Source: Mesobacillus jeotgali (lineage in GTDB: Bacteria > Bacillota > Bacilli > Bacillales > Cytobacillaceae). From it: a DNA stretch of 64,000 bases. The position numbers were made by a program, and so were the translations under genes. Numbering within the stretch: position 1 is the first letter of the stretch; the number at the start of each line of letters is the position of its first letter. The DNA is taken from contig NZ_CP109811.1 of the NCBI RefSeq assembly GCF_014856545.2, forward strand, positions 3,342,001-3,406,000, read 5' to 3'. Below, in pieces: positions 55,949-64,000 of this stretch. A model generated the notes under the pieces. The model searched no databases. It had not been told where the DNA came from and worked only from the letters and a program-made list of their open reading frames with translations.

Positions 55949-56854
55949 ATGTTTATAAAGAATCGCTCTGAATCGGAAGAGTTGAGAGTGCTGAAGGCCC
56001 TGAATCCGAGAATGGATTTAGCAGAGAAGGAGAAACAATATTATTTAAACCTAAAAAAAGGATTTGAAGGAGAGGTTATGTTTGATGGGTATCTGAAACG
56101 TATCGTCATCCAATCATTTATTCTTAATGATTTGCTGTTTGAACAAAATCATTCACATTTCCAAATTGACTCACTGATGATTTCACAGAGTCTCACTTAC
56201 TTATTTGAAGTGAAAAATTTTGAAGGTGAGTATTATTTTGACGGTGATACATTTAGGAAAATTAATGGGACCGAAGTTAAGAATCCACTGCTTCAACTCG
56301 AAAGGAACGTATCTCTGTTAAGACAATTTTTCAATAGTATCGGATTTAAAATCCCCATTGAACCCTATCTCGTTTTTGTAAATCCCGATTTCACTTTGTA
56401 CCAGGCTCCCCTCAACAGGCGTATCATCCTCCCGACCAACCTTAACCGGTTTATCCACCATATCAATAACCAAAAGTCTAATTTGAATTATCAACATTCC
56501 AGATTGTCCGACACATTATTATCATCTCATTTGACGAAATCTCCATTTTCTAAAATACCACCATATGAATATGCACAGCTGCGTAAAGGAGTGTTTTGCC
56601 ATTCTTGCGGGGCTGTTATGGAGGAGTATAGTGGCCGGGAACTTATATGCAAATCCTGTTCAGTGAAAGAGAATACGAAAAGCGCATTATTAAGAAGTGC
56701 TAAGGAATTTAACATTTTAAATCCTAAAGATAAGCTATCTACTAATATTATCTATGAATGGTGTGGCGGCGTGTTTCCGAAGAAGACGATCAGGCAGGTA
56801 ATGAAGGAAAATTATACTATTTCCGGTTATGGGCAATGGTCCTATTTTGAATGA
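55949..56854 (+). CDS. NERD-domain protein with C-terminal zinc ribbon
   Basis: A 301-aa protein. The nuclease-related domain (about residues 35-150) has KKGFEGEVMFDGYLK, FQIDSLMISQSLTYLFEVKNFEGEYYFDGDTFRKINGTEVKNPLLQLERNVSLLRQFF. The D-x-L...F-E-V-K-N-F-x-G pattern is the NERD (restriction-endonuclease-like) core, with Asp, Glu and Lys. A zinc ribbon follows (CHSCGAVMEEYSGRELICKSC, about 215-237), then a C-terminal helical piece. DNA or RNA processing is inferred from the fold. Base composition looks AT-richer than the neighbours. The gene interrupts the lepA-yqxA order of B. subtilis. AAAGGATG precedes the ATG at 55949. It is followed by palindromic array C. Confidence 0.8.
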   Translation: MFIKNRSESEELRVLKALNPRMDLAEKEKQYYLNLKKGFEGEVMFDGYLKRIVIQSFILNDLLFEQNHSHFQIDSLMISQSLTYLFEVKNFEGEYYFDGDTFRKINGTEVKNPLLQLERNVSLLRQFFNSIGFKIPIEPYLVFVNPDFTLYQAPLNRRIILPTNLNRFIHHINNQKSNLNYQHSRLSDTLLSSHLTKSPFSKIPPYEYAQLRKGVFCHSCGAVMEEYSGRELICKSCSVKENTKSALLRSAKEFNILNPKDKLSTNIIYEWCGGVFPKKTIRQVMKENYTISGYGQWSYFE

Positions 56855-56861
56855 AGATGTT

Positions 56862-57085
56862 GGTCACCAATGTGTTTATTGGTGACCTCTTTTTCGTGAA
56901 TCCTGATTTTTGGTCACCAATGAAGGCTATTGGTGACCTCTTTTTCGCGAATCTTGATTTTTGGTCACCAATAAGGGCTATTGGTGACCTCTTTTTCTCA
57001 AATCCAGATTTTAGGGCACCAATAAGGGCTATTGGTGACCTCTTTTTCTCAAATCCGGATTTTTAGGGCACCAATGACAATCTTT
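56862..57085. repeat. Tandem ~51-bp palindromic repeat array C
   Basis: Units start at 56862, 56912, 56963, 57014 and 57066 (periods 50-52). The core has arms GGTCACCAAT and ATTGGTGACC (10 bp) around a loop of about 7 nt, then TCTTTTTCTC and an AT-rich spacer ending GATTTT. Later units carry GGGCACC in the left arm, and the last is a half unit. Each hairpin followed by a T-rich run looks like an intrinsic terminator on the plus strand. It fills the convergent gap between the NERD gene and yqxA. Confidence 0.95.
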
Positions 57086-57148
57086 TTTAAAACCCTGAAT
57101 TTCGTCACCAAACATATCTTCATAATCCCCCTACCCAGATCCCCAACA

Positions 57149-57177
57149 CAAAAAACAGCGGGCCAAAGCCCGCTGTT
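57149..57177 (-). terminator. yqxA terminator
   Basis: AACAGCGGGC and GCCCGCTGTT form a perfect 10-bp stem with a CAAA loop, with A-rich DNA on the left (U-tract on the minus strand). Confidence 0.92.
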
Positions 57178-57182
57178 GCAAC

Positions 57183-57515
57183 TCACTTTCCTGCAATCAA
57201 TTCAACTGTTTTCTCGACGATGGTGGATACTCCATCAGCGAGTTGTTTTCCTAGTGATGAAAAGAGGTTGAATGCTTTCATTTCTTCTAGTTTTTTCCGT
57301 TTTTGTTCGAGGTCATGGCTGGAAATGTCATTTCCTAGAATGGCGGTTTCAAAGCTTCCGTTTTCACTTTCGTTAATGCTGAATGCACTTTTGAATTCAG
57401 GGTCTTCGTAACCTTTCATTTTATGGATGCCTTCATTTGCCTGCTGCATGCCAAACAGTACGGATATGAACATTAAAGAAGCAAGCATGAAGCTTTTAAG
57501 CATGAACATTTTCAT
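57183..57515 (-). CDS. yqxA: DUF3679 family protein YqxA
   Basis: A 110-aa protein with one N-terminal membrane or signal segment (about residues 4-24, MLKSFMLASLMFISVLFGMQQ). A hydrophilic, helix-prone part follows, with NEGIHKMKGYEDPEFKSAF, then a C-terminal amphipathic stretch. The pattern GMQxANEGIxxMKG is typical of YqxA/DUF3679 proteins, found after spoIIP in bacilli. Function unknown. The ATG at 57515 has AAGGTGATT upstream and the gene begins 20 bp after spoIIP, so they are likely co-transcribed. Confidence 0.82.
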   Translation of the reverse strand: MKMFMLKSFMLASLMFISVLFGMQQANEGIHKMKGYEDPEFKSAFSINESENGSFETAILGNDISSHDLEQKRKKLEEMKAFNLFSSLGKQLADGVSTIVEKTVELIAGK

Positions 57516-57534
57516 CTCAATCACCTTACCGATT

Positions 57535-58740
57535 TTATTGTTTGTCAGAAGCTTCCTGCGGTGGCGCATCTACTTTTTCCGCCTGCCAGTAGAATTCGCT
57601 GAAAACATCCGCAAGTGCGTCGGCGGACCGGTTCAGCTCTTCGAAGGTGTTATCAACTCCGCCAAACTCTATTAGTAATGCATTCCCGGACAAGTCCTGA
57701 TTGAACTTCCCATTCGTCGAGGCACCTTTTTTCTCGATGATACCCCTGCTTAAGCCCTTGCCGTATTTTTTATCAAGGAGACTATGCAGTTCCCTTGCGA
57801 GAGCAAGGTTTTTTTCATAATTGGCATTTTCTCCGCCGATAACAAATGCCAGTTTTGCGTATGGCTTTCCGTTGATATCAATTGTCGTTTTGTCTTTGCG
57901 GTAACCGTCACGATGGATATCAATAAAGTACTGCAGGTTCCGATCACCAGCCATCGCGGCTTGCACAACCGGCCGTGATTCCTGATAGGCTTTTCCAAAC
58001 CCAAGCCCCTTTTGGCTGAGATTAGCCATTACATCGGTTTTATCTACCGTTGTTCCGATTCCGCGCTGCTCCAGGCTTGACTTCAGCTGGTCGCCGATCT
58101 TCGTGACATTCACCTTTGAGTGGTACGCCTTATTTGGATCGGTCACTCCCTTTAAATATGGAAGGTACGATTCTCTAGTATGTGTGAAGTAAATGTAGAC
58201 TGCTTGGCGGTCTCCAGTAGAAAGCGGGGGTGCCGCCGTATTTTCCGGGGACCCTGATGTAAGGTCTTCGGTATTTTGCAAAGCTGCTTCCTGCTCTGCC
58301 ATCAATACATCTACTGGAGGAGCCGATTCCATTGGCATATTGGTATAATTCGTTCCTTCACCGGCTACTAGAATCTTTCCGTCAAAAAGCGAAAAACCGG
58401 GAAGCTCCCTGCCGAGCAGGCTCCGTGGATCATCCAAATTAATATTGGTAGAAAGCTTAAACATGACGTTCGACAGCTTCGGTGTCTCATAGTCCTCTGG
58501 CAGCGCCTGAAGGAATTGATGGTTTTCCCAGCCCATCAGACTGAATAGCAGCTGGCCATTCAGATTGGTTGCGGCCTGATTAACAGAATCTGAGGTGATT
58601 CGATATTCAGGCCGCAGTGAAGTCATCGCTCCGCTTATTGAAAAAATCCCAATGAGAAAAAACACAAATGCTAAAGCCGCTTTTACAACTTGAGTCCCTT
58701 GGACAGCTACAATTATTCCGGATCGTTTACTAAGTCTCAT
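57535..58740 (-). CDS. spoIIP: Stage II sporulation protein P (SpoIIP)
   Basis: A 401-aa peptidoglycan amidase/endopeptidase of the engulfment complex with SpoIID and SpoIIM. An N-terminal membrane anchor (about 18-40) is followed by an external region with LLGRELPGFSLFDGKILVAGEGTNYTNMPMESAPP, then the SpoIIP catalytic domain: YIYFTHTRESYLPYL, VDKTDV, QYFIDIHRDGYRKDKTTIDINGKPYAKLAFVIGGENANYEKN, and NALLIEFGGVDNTFEELNRSADALADVFSEF. The His and Glu zinc ligands are in these blocks. It is downstream of gpr with a 111-bp gap, as in B. subtilis. Confidence 0.96.
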   Translation of the reverse strand: MRLSKRSGIIVAVQGTQVVKAALAFVFFLIGIFSISGAMTSLRPEYRITSDSVNQAATNLNGQLLFSLMGWENHQFLQALPEDYETPKLSNVMFKLSTNINLDDPRSLLGRELPGFSLFDGKILVAGEGTNYTNMPMESAPPVDVLMAEQEAALQNTEDLTSGSPENTAAPPLSTGDRQAVYIYFTHTRESYLPYLKGVTDPNKAYHSKVNVTKIGDQLKSSLEQRGIGTTVDKTDVMANLSQKGLGFGKAYQESRPVVQAAMAGDRNLQYFIDIHRDGYRKDKTTIDINGKPYAKLAFVIGGENANYEKNLALARELHSLLDKKYGKGLSRGIIEKKGASTNGKFNQDLSGNALLIEFGGVDNTFEELNRSADALADVFSEFYWQAEKVDAPPQEASDKQ

Positions 58741-58851
58741 TGTTCCACCTCTCTAGTGCAAGTCTAGTAAATGTTATGACTTTGCTAGAGAAGATAGAAC
58801 ACCGAATCCATCCGTAATATATTTGAAACAAACCTATCAAATGGAATCGCC

Positions 58852-59976
58852 CTAGTGTGTGTACATCCCCGTATTATCCTGGTCAATATTCGAATGAAGC
58901 GCAGAATTGAGCCCGCTGGCAATCAAATTGGCCATGTCATCTATGAACACATCCACTTCTTTAGGAGTCACCATCAAGTTGTGGCCCAATGGAGACAGAA
59001 CCTCATAAATCAGCTTCCGCTTTTCTTCATCTTCCAGTGTTCCTATCATTCCGAGGAAGGTTTGACGGTGTTCTGCTTCCGGCAGATCTTCTTCTGTCAG
59101 TTTCTTTCTTTTGCCAAAACTCATTCCGGCCGGCACAAGGGACCTCGAAGGTTTGTCACCTTCTCTCATTTCTTTTCCAAAATGTTTCAAAATGAAATCA
59201 ATCGTATCACTTGTAATTGAAACAGCATCTACTACTGTCGGAACTCCAATAGCAATTACTGGAATACCCAGCGACTCTTTGCTTATTTCCTTCCTTTTAT
59301 TACCTACGCCAGACCCAGGGTGGATACCAGTATCTGAAATCTGGATGGTCGAGTTGACTCTTTCGATTGAACGAGAAGCGAGCGCATCGATTGCAATGAC
59401 AAAGTCAGGCTTCGTTTTCTCGACGACCCCAAAAATTATGTCAGAGGTTTCAATACCCGTTAAACCCATTACACCTGGAGATAGAGCACTGACAGAGCGA
59501 TAGCCTTCTTCTACGCTTTCAGGCTGAAGATCGAACAGGTGCTTAGTCACCAATAAATTTTCACACACAAGTGGCCCTAAAGCATCTGGAGTAACATTCC
59601 AGTTCCCCAAACCGACAACAAGACAGGATGCATCTTCCTTAATCCCGGATTGTTTGATAAAATGAGCAAACTCGTTTGCGAATACTTTTTCTACTTTTCC
59701 TTGCAGCTCGGTGTCCTGCTGGCGGATGCCAACTACTTCGATTGTCAAATATTGCCCCTGCTTTTTGCCAAGGCTCTTTTCTCCTTCAGCGGTCACCTCA
59801 ACCAGGGAAATCTTTATATCATTTTCTTCTTTTTCCTTTATGATGACACCTTCAATATGGGAGAGATTTTCCTGGGTATGGACAGATGCCGCCTGGTCTG
59901 CCAGCACCATCTCCCTCGCTTCCACAGCCAGGTCAGTCCTGATTGAATACATGCTCAAGTCTACCGGTTCCTTCAT
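58852..59976 (-). CDS. gpr: Germination protease Gpr (spore protease)
   Basis: A 374-aa aspartic-type A25 peptidase that degrades small acid-soluble spore proteins during germination. The N-terminal propeptide ([24 protein letters not shown]) holds the self-processing region. The core has [97 protein letters not shown], with the catalytic Asp residues in this region. It is expected to be forespore-specific, but a convincing SigG promoter was not found. It is divergent from rpsT. Confidence 0.96.
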   Translation of the reverse strand: MKEPVDLSMYSIRTDLAVEAREMVLADQAASVHTQENLSHIEGVIIKEKEENDIKISLVEVTAEGEKSLGKKQGQYLTIEVVGIRQQDTELQGKVEKVFANEFAHFIKQSGIKEDASCLVVGLGNWNVTPDALGPLVCENLLVTKHLFDLQPESVEEGYRSVSALSPGVMGLTGIETSDIIFGVVEKTKPDFVIAIDALASRSIERVNSTIQISDTGIHPGSGVGNKRKEISKESLGIPVIAIGVPTVVDAVSITSDTIDFILKHFGKEMREGDKPSRSLVPAGMSFGKRKKLTEEDLPEAEHRQTFLGMIGTLEDEEKRKLIYEVLSPLGHNLMVTPKEVDVFIDDMANLIASGLNSALHSNIDQDNTGMYTH

Positions 59977-60088
59977 TGTCGCATTCCTCCCAACACAGTT
60001 TGGCTGCTAAACAGCATACTATTGCCTATCTTTTCCTTTTACATAAAAAAACATTCACGATACACTAGAGTTAAATTAACGCAGAGTA

Positions 60089-60117
60089 TTGCATTATTAA
60101 CCCCTGTTTGATAAAAT
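60089..60117 (+). promoter_or_regulatory. Sigma-A promoter of rpsT
   Basis: TTGCAT (60089-60094) and TAAAAT (60112-60117) have a 17-bp spacer. The mRNA leader to rpsT would be about 75 nt. Confidence 0.75.
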
Positions 60118-60199
60118 ATCATTTGTTCTTAATAAATAAGAAATGTACTGGAAATGTCGAGTTCCATAAAATCTCGATGCTTTTTAGGAGGTGAACGGA

Positions 60200-60460
60200 A
60201 TGCCAAACATTAAATCTGCAATCAAACGTGTGAAAACTAGTGAAGCGAGCAAAGCTCACAACATTACTGTAAAATCTTCTATGCGTACAGCAGTTAAAAA
60301 AGCTGAATCAGCAATCGTAAACAACGATACTGAAGCAAAGGCTTCATACGCTCAAGCAGCAAGCAAGCTTGATAAAGCAGCAGCTAAAGGTCTTATCCAC
60401 AAAAACGCAGCTGCCCGCAAAAAAGCCCGTTTAATGAAAAAATTGAACGCTAATGGCTAA
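60200..60460 (+). CDS. rpsT: Ribosomal protein bS20
   Basis: An 86-aa basic, helical 30S protein starting [21 protein letters not shown] and ending [18 protein letters not shown], a full-length bS20. It binds 16S rRNA early in assembly. AGGAGGTG lies 6 nt before the ATG at 60200, so the in-frame GTG at 60191 is rejected. It is transcribed alone, with its own promoter and terminator, and flanked by oppositely oriented gpr and holA. Confidence 0.97.
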   Translation: MPNIKSAIKRVKTSEASKAHNITVKSSMRTAVKKAESAIVNNDTEAKASYAQAASKLDKAAAKGLIHKNAAARKKARLMKKLNANG

Positions 60461-60480
60461 TTTTTTTCATACTGCTAATA

Positions 60481-60509
60481 AAAAAACGACCTTTACGGGT
60501 CGTTTTTTT
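60481..60509. terminator. Bidirectional terminator between rpsT and holA
   Basis: AAAAAACGACC and GGTCGTTTTTT form a symmetrical stem with A- and T-runs, serving rpsT on the plus strand and holA on the minus strand. Confidence 0.92.
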
Positions 60510-60531
60510 ATTTTCTTCCTATGTAAAATGA

Positions 60532-61554
60532 TCATTTCCTGCCATTGATCTGGAACAAAATCATTTCAATCAGCATTTCTTTTTTCATGCCGCCGGTTTT
60601 CATCTGGTAATCAGCGTCCGCAAGAAGCTTCATAATCCTGGTCAATTCCTCATCAGAAAATGCCCCTGCCTGTCCAGCTGCCAGTTTTACCCTGAACGGA
60701 TGGATTTTCAAAGTCCCTGCAATCTGCTGCTGCCCATAACCCTTTCGAGCAAGCTCCTTCACCTGATAAATCAGCCTGAATTGACCCGTGATCACGGCCA
60801 GAATCTTAATCGGTTCCTCGTTTTGTTTTAACAAATCATAATAGATCCTCAAGGCAGACTCAACATTACGGTGGACAACCTTGTCGACGAGTGAGAAAAT
60901 ATTTTGTTCCAATGATCTTGCAGTCAGGCGGTCGACAATCTCTCTGCTGATTGGCTGGTTTTCTCCAGCATAAAGTGCCAATTTATCAATTTCAGAAGTC
61001 AGCATGAACAAATTCGTCCCTGCAAGCGTCAATAGAAGCTCGATTGCATCGCTATTGATTACAGCTCCATTTGCCTCAGCGCGTTCTTTTACCCAGGCTT
61101 TTGTTTCTTGTTCACTCAGCTTTTTCGCTTCAATAACCGTCGCTTTCCGCTTTAACTCCTTCGTTACCTTCTTTCGTTCATCCAGTTTTTCGTATGGAGC
61201 AGAGAAAACAACGATTGAATAGGGCGCCGGCTGTGAAAGATATTCCTCCAGCTTCGCTAAGTTATGTTCGACCTTACTTTTCGACTTTTCCGACGTCAAA
61301 AACACTGGATTTTGCAGGATGACCAATCGTTTTTCTCCCATGAACGGGAATGTTTCAGCATCTTCCAGCGCTGCCTCGATTGGCGTTTCTTCTAAGTCGT
61401 AAACCGAGAAATTAAAATCCTTTTCTTCTTCATTCAATACATGGTCCACAAGCATCTGCTTTGTTTCATTTATCAGGAAGCTTTCTGTTCCAAACATTAA
61501 GTAAACAGGATCAACCTGTTTTTTGCTGATTTTTTTCCAAATGTCCAATACCAC
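60532..61554 (-). CDS. holA: DNA polymerase III delta subunit HolA
   Basis: A 340-aa clamp-loader subunit that opens the beta clamp. The AAA+-like fold has PVYLMFGTESFLINETKQMLVDHV, FPFMGEKRLVILQNPVFLT, AKKLSEQETKAWVKERAEANGAVINSDAIELLLTLAGTNLFMLTSEIDKLALYAG, and SLEQNIFSLVDKVVHRNVESALRIYYDLLKQNEEPIKILAVITGQFRLIYQVKELARKGYGQQQIA. The delta lineage lacks a Walker A, as here. The GTG at 61554 is chosen for its CGGAGCG site; the frame opens at 61572. In B. subtilis this gene is yqeN, next to comEC and yqzM. Confidence 0.93.
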   Translation of the reverse strand: MVLDIWKKISKKQVDPVYLMFGTESFLINETKQMLVDHVLNEEEKDFNFSVYDLEETPIEAALEDAETFPFMGEKRLVILQNPVFLTSEKSKSKVEHNLAKLEEYLSQPAPYSIVVFSAPYEKLDERKKVTKELKRKATVIEAKKLSEQETKAWVKERAEANGAVINSDAIELLLTLAGTNLFMLTSEIDKLALYAGENQPISREIVDRLTARSLEQNIFSLVDKVVHRNVESALRIYYDLLKQNEEPIKILAVITGQFRLIYQVKELARKGYGQQQIAGTLKIHPFRVKLAAGQAGAFSDEELTRIMKLLADADYQMKTGGMKKEMLIEMILFQINGRK

Positions 61555-61630
61555 TTTTTTCGCTCCGTTCAATCCAGTTTTGCCATATATCTATCGTAAA
61601 GAAGCTTGGACATTTTGACAAGCATTCTAA

Positions 61631-61713
61631 GGGAATTGACCCTCGGTTCGGGCCAATTCCCCTATTTATATTGAACGCTGAGATATAAGGCCTAGGATAC
61701 TTAAATCTCAGCG
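61631..61713. other. Two strong hairpins upstream of holA
   Basis: First hairpin: GGGAATTGACCC and GGGCCAATTCCC (61631-61661). Second: CGCTGAGAT and ATCTCAGCG (61676-61713) with inner TAAG and CTTA, giving a 13-bp stem with one mismatch and a 10-nt loop. Neither has a T-run on either strand, so they do not look like terminators. They lie in the 352-bp divergent gap between holA and yqzM (61555-61906). Otherwise this gap shows no gene. Confidence 0.7.
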
Positions 61714-61906
61714 GTGCATCGAAGTTAAGATTATTTTAGCCGCAGACGGGAAAAGTATTTGTGACAACTCTTGGTACATGGCACAAAATAGAGGAAAGCC
61801 TGCAGAATTGTTCTGATCACTTCAATTCGAATGCTGAGCAGACAAACACTGGATTTTTTAATTTGAATCGCTTATACTATTATAGAATTAATAGGGGGGA
61901 TTGACT

Positions 61907-62041
61907 GTGAATCAATTCGAAGAAAATGTCCAAAGCAATCGTAATGACGCTGTTGACTCAGGTGTTGGATTCATCGTTTCTTTTGGATTCTTTGCAACAA
62001 TGTTCATTATTGCGACAGTCGTGCAGTTAATCGGGAGTTAA
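61907..62041 (+). CDS. yqzM: Small membrane protein YqzM
   Basis: A 44-aa protein: MNQFEENVQSNRNDAVDSG, then one membrane helix, VGFIVSFGFFATMFIIATVVQLIG. This is the pattern of YqzM, a small conserved protein of bacilli encoded between holA and comEC in the opposite direction. The GTG at 61907 follows AGGGGGGATTG. The function is not known. A perfect 12-bp terminator follows. Confidence 0.9.
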   Translation: MNQFEENVQSNRNDAVDSGVGFIVSFGFFATMFIIATVVQLIGS

Positions 62042-62067
62042 TCACGGCTACATAGGATAAACTTTTG

Positions 62068-62100
62068 GAGACTGCATTTACTTAAATGCAGTCTCTTTTC
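62068..62100 (+). terminator. yqzM terminator
   Basis: GAGACTGCATTT and AAATGCAGTCTC form a perfect stem, followed by TTTT. It lies between yqzM and the convergent comEC. Confidence 0.92.
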
Positions 62101-62148
62101 ATGTGTTGTGATTATCAGGGGGAGAAAATTTTTTGTTCTTGCAATATA

Positions 62149-64000
62149 CTATGGAATTTGAGTCGAAAACGTTCCTGAATTGCCTGTGAACTTATAAATG
62201 ATTGCGCCATCTTTATCGGTCCTGAAAATCTGGATGCCGCGCAATTCTAACCTTTTGATGACTTCCTCACCAGGATGCCCATACCTATTTTTCTCTCCAA
62301 CAGATATGACTGCAATGTCCGGGTTTATCCTTTCCAGGAAAAGATCCGAACTGGAATATTTGCTGCCATGATGCCCAACCTTCAAAACATCGATGTCAAA
62401 GTCAGTGATATTTCGGGCCATTGTCTTTTCTCCTTCAATGCCCAGATCGCCTGTAAAGAGCCATTTCTTTCCTCCAATAACTGCTTGAAGAACAATTGAC
62501 TGTTCGTTTCGATCTCCCATGCTAACACTTGGGTTAAGAATCAAGAAATCTCCTTGGGCAGTTTTCCAACCAGTACCCATCCCCGCTAAATAAACATCTG
62601 TATCTTTTTCCCTGGCAAGATTAATGATACTTTGCTCTAAATCAGATTGATCCGATATACGCGGTATGATCAGCTGCTTTACCCCTATTTCCTTCAATAC
62701 AGCATTGGCTCCCCCTATATGGTCCGCATCTCCGTGGGTTAAAATCATTTTGTCCAAAGTCCTGATCCCTTCACTTTTTAAAAATGGAACGACAATTTTT
62801 TCACCAGGGTCAAAAGAACTGCCCCTCTCCTGCCAGTTTTCCTTCTCAAAAGGCATGACACCGCCTGTATCGATAAGATAATTTCCCTGATTATACGGCA
62901 TCTTAATGAAGATGCTGTCACCCTGACCGACATCCAGGAATACAATCTGCCCAAAAGGGTTCAAATAAGGCAAGACGACTTGGATTATAAGCGGTATTAC
63001 CGGAATAGCAAAAATCCAGAGAGGCGGCTTTGATTTTTTCATCATAAATCCTTCCCAGATGAAAAAAAAGAATGGAATCAGAATGATTAGCAAAATGAGC
63101 AAAATTGGTTCCAGCTTACCGATTATGATTGTCGACACCGGAAGCTCTGATAGTTGAATGGCCACAAAATTCACCAGGTGGATAAGATTCTCCAGAAGAT
63201 TTAAAAAGAATGCAGGCAACCCTCCCAGAATTGACAAAATAATATAGGATATCAACAAAATTGGCAGCAGAACGAATGAGAATAGCGGCACAAAAAGGAG
63301 ATTAGCGAAAATCGAAATCGCAGAAACTTCGTAAAACGCGGCAAGGATGACTGGAAGACTTGAGAGCTGGGCTATAAAAGAAGCCCCGGCTGTTTGTTTC
63401 AGAAATGAAGGTAAAGATTTGAGTATAACTGGTGCTGAAATGATAAGAGAGAAGCTGACAGCGAAAGAGAGCTGAAATCCGGTATCGAACACGATGAGGG
63501 GCTGGAAAAGCGCCATGATCATGAAGGCTGCCGATACTGCGTCGAGCGGGGTCATTCGCATCGCTAAACGCCTTGAGCCGATCAGCATCATCAGCATGGC
63601 GGCCGCCCTGACAACAGGCGGAGCAAGACCAGTCATAATAGCATAAATGGGCAGGAAGATCATGAGCAGTATTTCTGTTTTCTCCTTCGTCACTCCTATC
63701 CTGATTAAAATGAAAAAGAACATTCCAGTTAGCAATCCGACATGAAGGCCGGAAATCGCCAGTAAATGCACGATTCCGATTTTTTGGTATGAACGTTCCG
63801 TTTCGGGATCGAAGAGATTCCTTTCACCAAAAATCAACGCTGCTGCAAGAGCAGAGGTCTCCTCAGGCATGGAATGTTTTATCCTGGCAATTTCTCTGTG
63901 CCTGAAAGCTTTTAGTGCTGTGATAGTACCTTCTTGTTGAGAGCAAGTCTCCAGTGAAAGTTTATCGACATCTAAAATCCAGGAAATCTTATTTCGTTGA
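62149..64000 (-). CDS. comEC: Competence protein ComEC/Rec2 (partial, 5' end outside the window)
   Basis: The DNA-uptake channel of competence. The visible C-terminal 617 residues cover most of the Competence membrane domain (ALAAALIFGERNLFDPETERSYQKIGIVHLLAISGLHVGLLTG and several helices) and the C-terminal metallo-beta-lactamase-like domain. In the latter, FLDVGQGDSIFIKMPYNQGNYLIDTGG, LTHGDADHIGGANAVL, WLFTGDLGIEGE and LKVGHHGSKYSSSDLFL carry the metal-ligand motifs. The first ATG in the window is at 63870, but the frame is open to position 64000 with family-like sequence (FRHREIARIKHSMPEETSAL). The gene therefore continues beyond the right edge. No disruption is seen in the visible part. 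Confidence 0.95.
   Translation of the reverse strand, partial: QRNKISWILDVDKLSLETCSQQEGTITALKAFRHREIARIKHSMPEETSALAAALIFGERNLFDPETERSYQKIGIVHLLAISGLHVGLLTGMFFFILIRIGVTKEKTEILLMIFLPIYAIMTGLAPPVVRAAAMLMMLIGSRRLAMRMTPLDAVSAAFMIMALFQPLIVFDTGFQLSFAVSFSLIISAPVILKSLPSFLKQTAGASFIAQLSSLPVILAAFYEVSAISIFANLLFVPLFSFVLLPILLISYIILSILGGLPAFFLNLLENLIHLVNFVAIQLSELPVSTIIIGKLEPILLILLIILIPFFFFIWEGFMMKKSKPPLWIFAIPVIPLIIQVVLPYLNPFGQIVFLDVGQGDSIFIKMPYNQGNYLIDTGGVMPFEKENWQERGSSFDPGEKIVVPFLKSEGIRTLDKMILTHGDADHIGGANAVLKEIGVKQLIIPRISDQSDLEQSIINLAREKDTDVYLAGMGTGWKTAQGDFLILNPSVSMGDRNEQSIVLQAVIGGKKWLFTGDLGIEGEKTMARNITDFDIDVLKVGHHGSKYSSSDLFLERINPDIAVISVGEKNRYGHPGEEVIKRLELRGIQIFRTDKDGAIIYKFTGNSGTFSTQIP

Noticed and set aside
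56851..57066. 71-aa open frame with repeated IGDLFF segments
   Set aside because: It is a translation of array C, overlaps the end of the NERD gene and has no ribosome site; the period of 51 keeps the frame open by chance.
60001..60070. SigG promoter for gpr
   Set aside because: A TGAATG hexamer is present on the minus strand, but the -10 at the right distance matches only about half of the consensus.
63870..64000. Start of comEC at the ATG at 63870
   Set aside because: The frame stays open to the edge with family-like residues, so the gene begins outside the window.

Overview
The window is a gene-dense, mid-GC chromosomal segment of a low-GC Gram-positive, endospore-forming member of the Bacillaceae. 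The evidence is gene order and protein identity. The order comEC, holA, rpsT, gpr, spoIIP, yqxA, lepA, hemW, hrcA-grpE-dnaK-dnaJ, prmA, rsmE, mtaB, yqeW, rpsU-yqeY, nfeD-floA, yqfC-yqfD-phoH, pgpH, ybeY, dgkA, era, yqzL, recO, glyQS, ccpN, yqfL, yqxD-dnaG-sigA, cccA, trmK-yqfO, ispH, yqfQ, cshB, nfo, yqfT, zur, yqfW, yqfX, ispG, yqfZ, yqgB, yqgC, sodA, yqgE is the Bacillus subtilis order read from the right end to the left end. The closest genus cannot be fixed from this sequence alone; a Mesobacillus/Cytobacillus-like bacillus is a guess.

Layout. Positions 1-10000 hold stress and metabolic genes: a transporter, sodA, fnr, a phosphate transporter, ispG and several conserved y-genes. Positions 10000-12100 form a zinc-uptake operon (znuC-znuB-zur) behind a clear sigma-A promoter and a candidate Zur operator. 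Positions 12200-31700 hold DNA repair, an RNA helicase, isoprenoid synthesis (ispH), tRNA modification, cytochrome c, an acyl-CoA dehydrogenase, the sigA-dnaG macromolecular-synthesis operon, the CcpN/YqfL gluconeogenesis regulators, glycyl-tRNA synthetase under a T-box riboswitch, and recO. Positions 31800-44100 carry era, dgkA, ybeY, the c-di-AMP phosphodiesterase gene pgpH, phoH, the sporulation genes yqfC-yqfD, a SigW-type membrane-stress operon (nfeD-floA plus a Pro/Arg-rich membrane protein), yqeY, rpsU and a second phosphate transporter. Positions 44200-55800 are the HrcA/CIRCE heat-shock operon with its ribosome-modification tail, then hemW and lepA. Positions 55900-64000 hold a NERD-domain protein, yqxA, spoIIP, gpr, rpsT, holA, yqzM and the 3' part of comEC, which runs off the right edge.

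Most of the window is ordinary core genome. The parts the gene list does not explain are: (1) three tandem arrays of about 50-53 bp palindromic units, each with its own sequence, each in the gap between convergent genes; (2) a roughly 190-bp multi-hairpin inverted repeat lodged between the glyQS T-box and glyQ; (3) single-base frameshifts in yqfL and pgpH, and a yqxD gene whose only family-length start is ATT; (4) a hairpin that is at once a terminator and the sequestering stem for the yqfC ribosome binding site; and (5) two strong hairpins upstream of holA. No rRNA, tRNA, insertion sequence, prophage or CRISPR array was seen.
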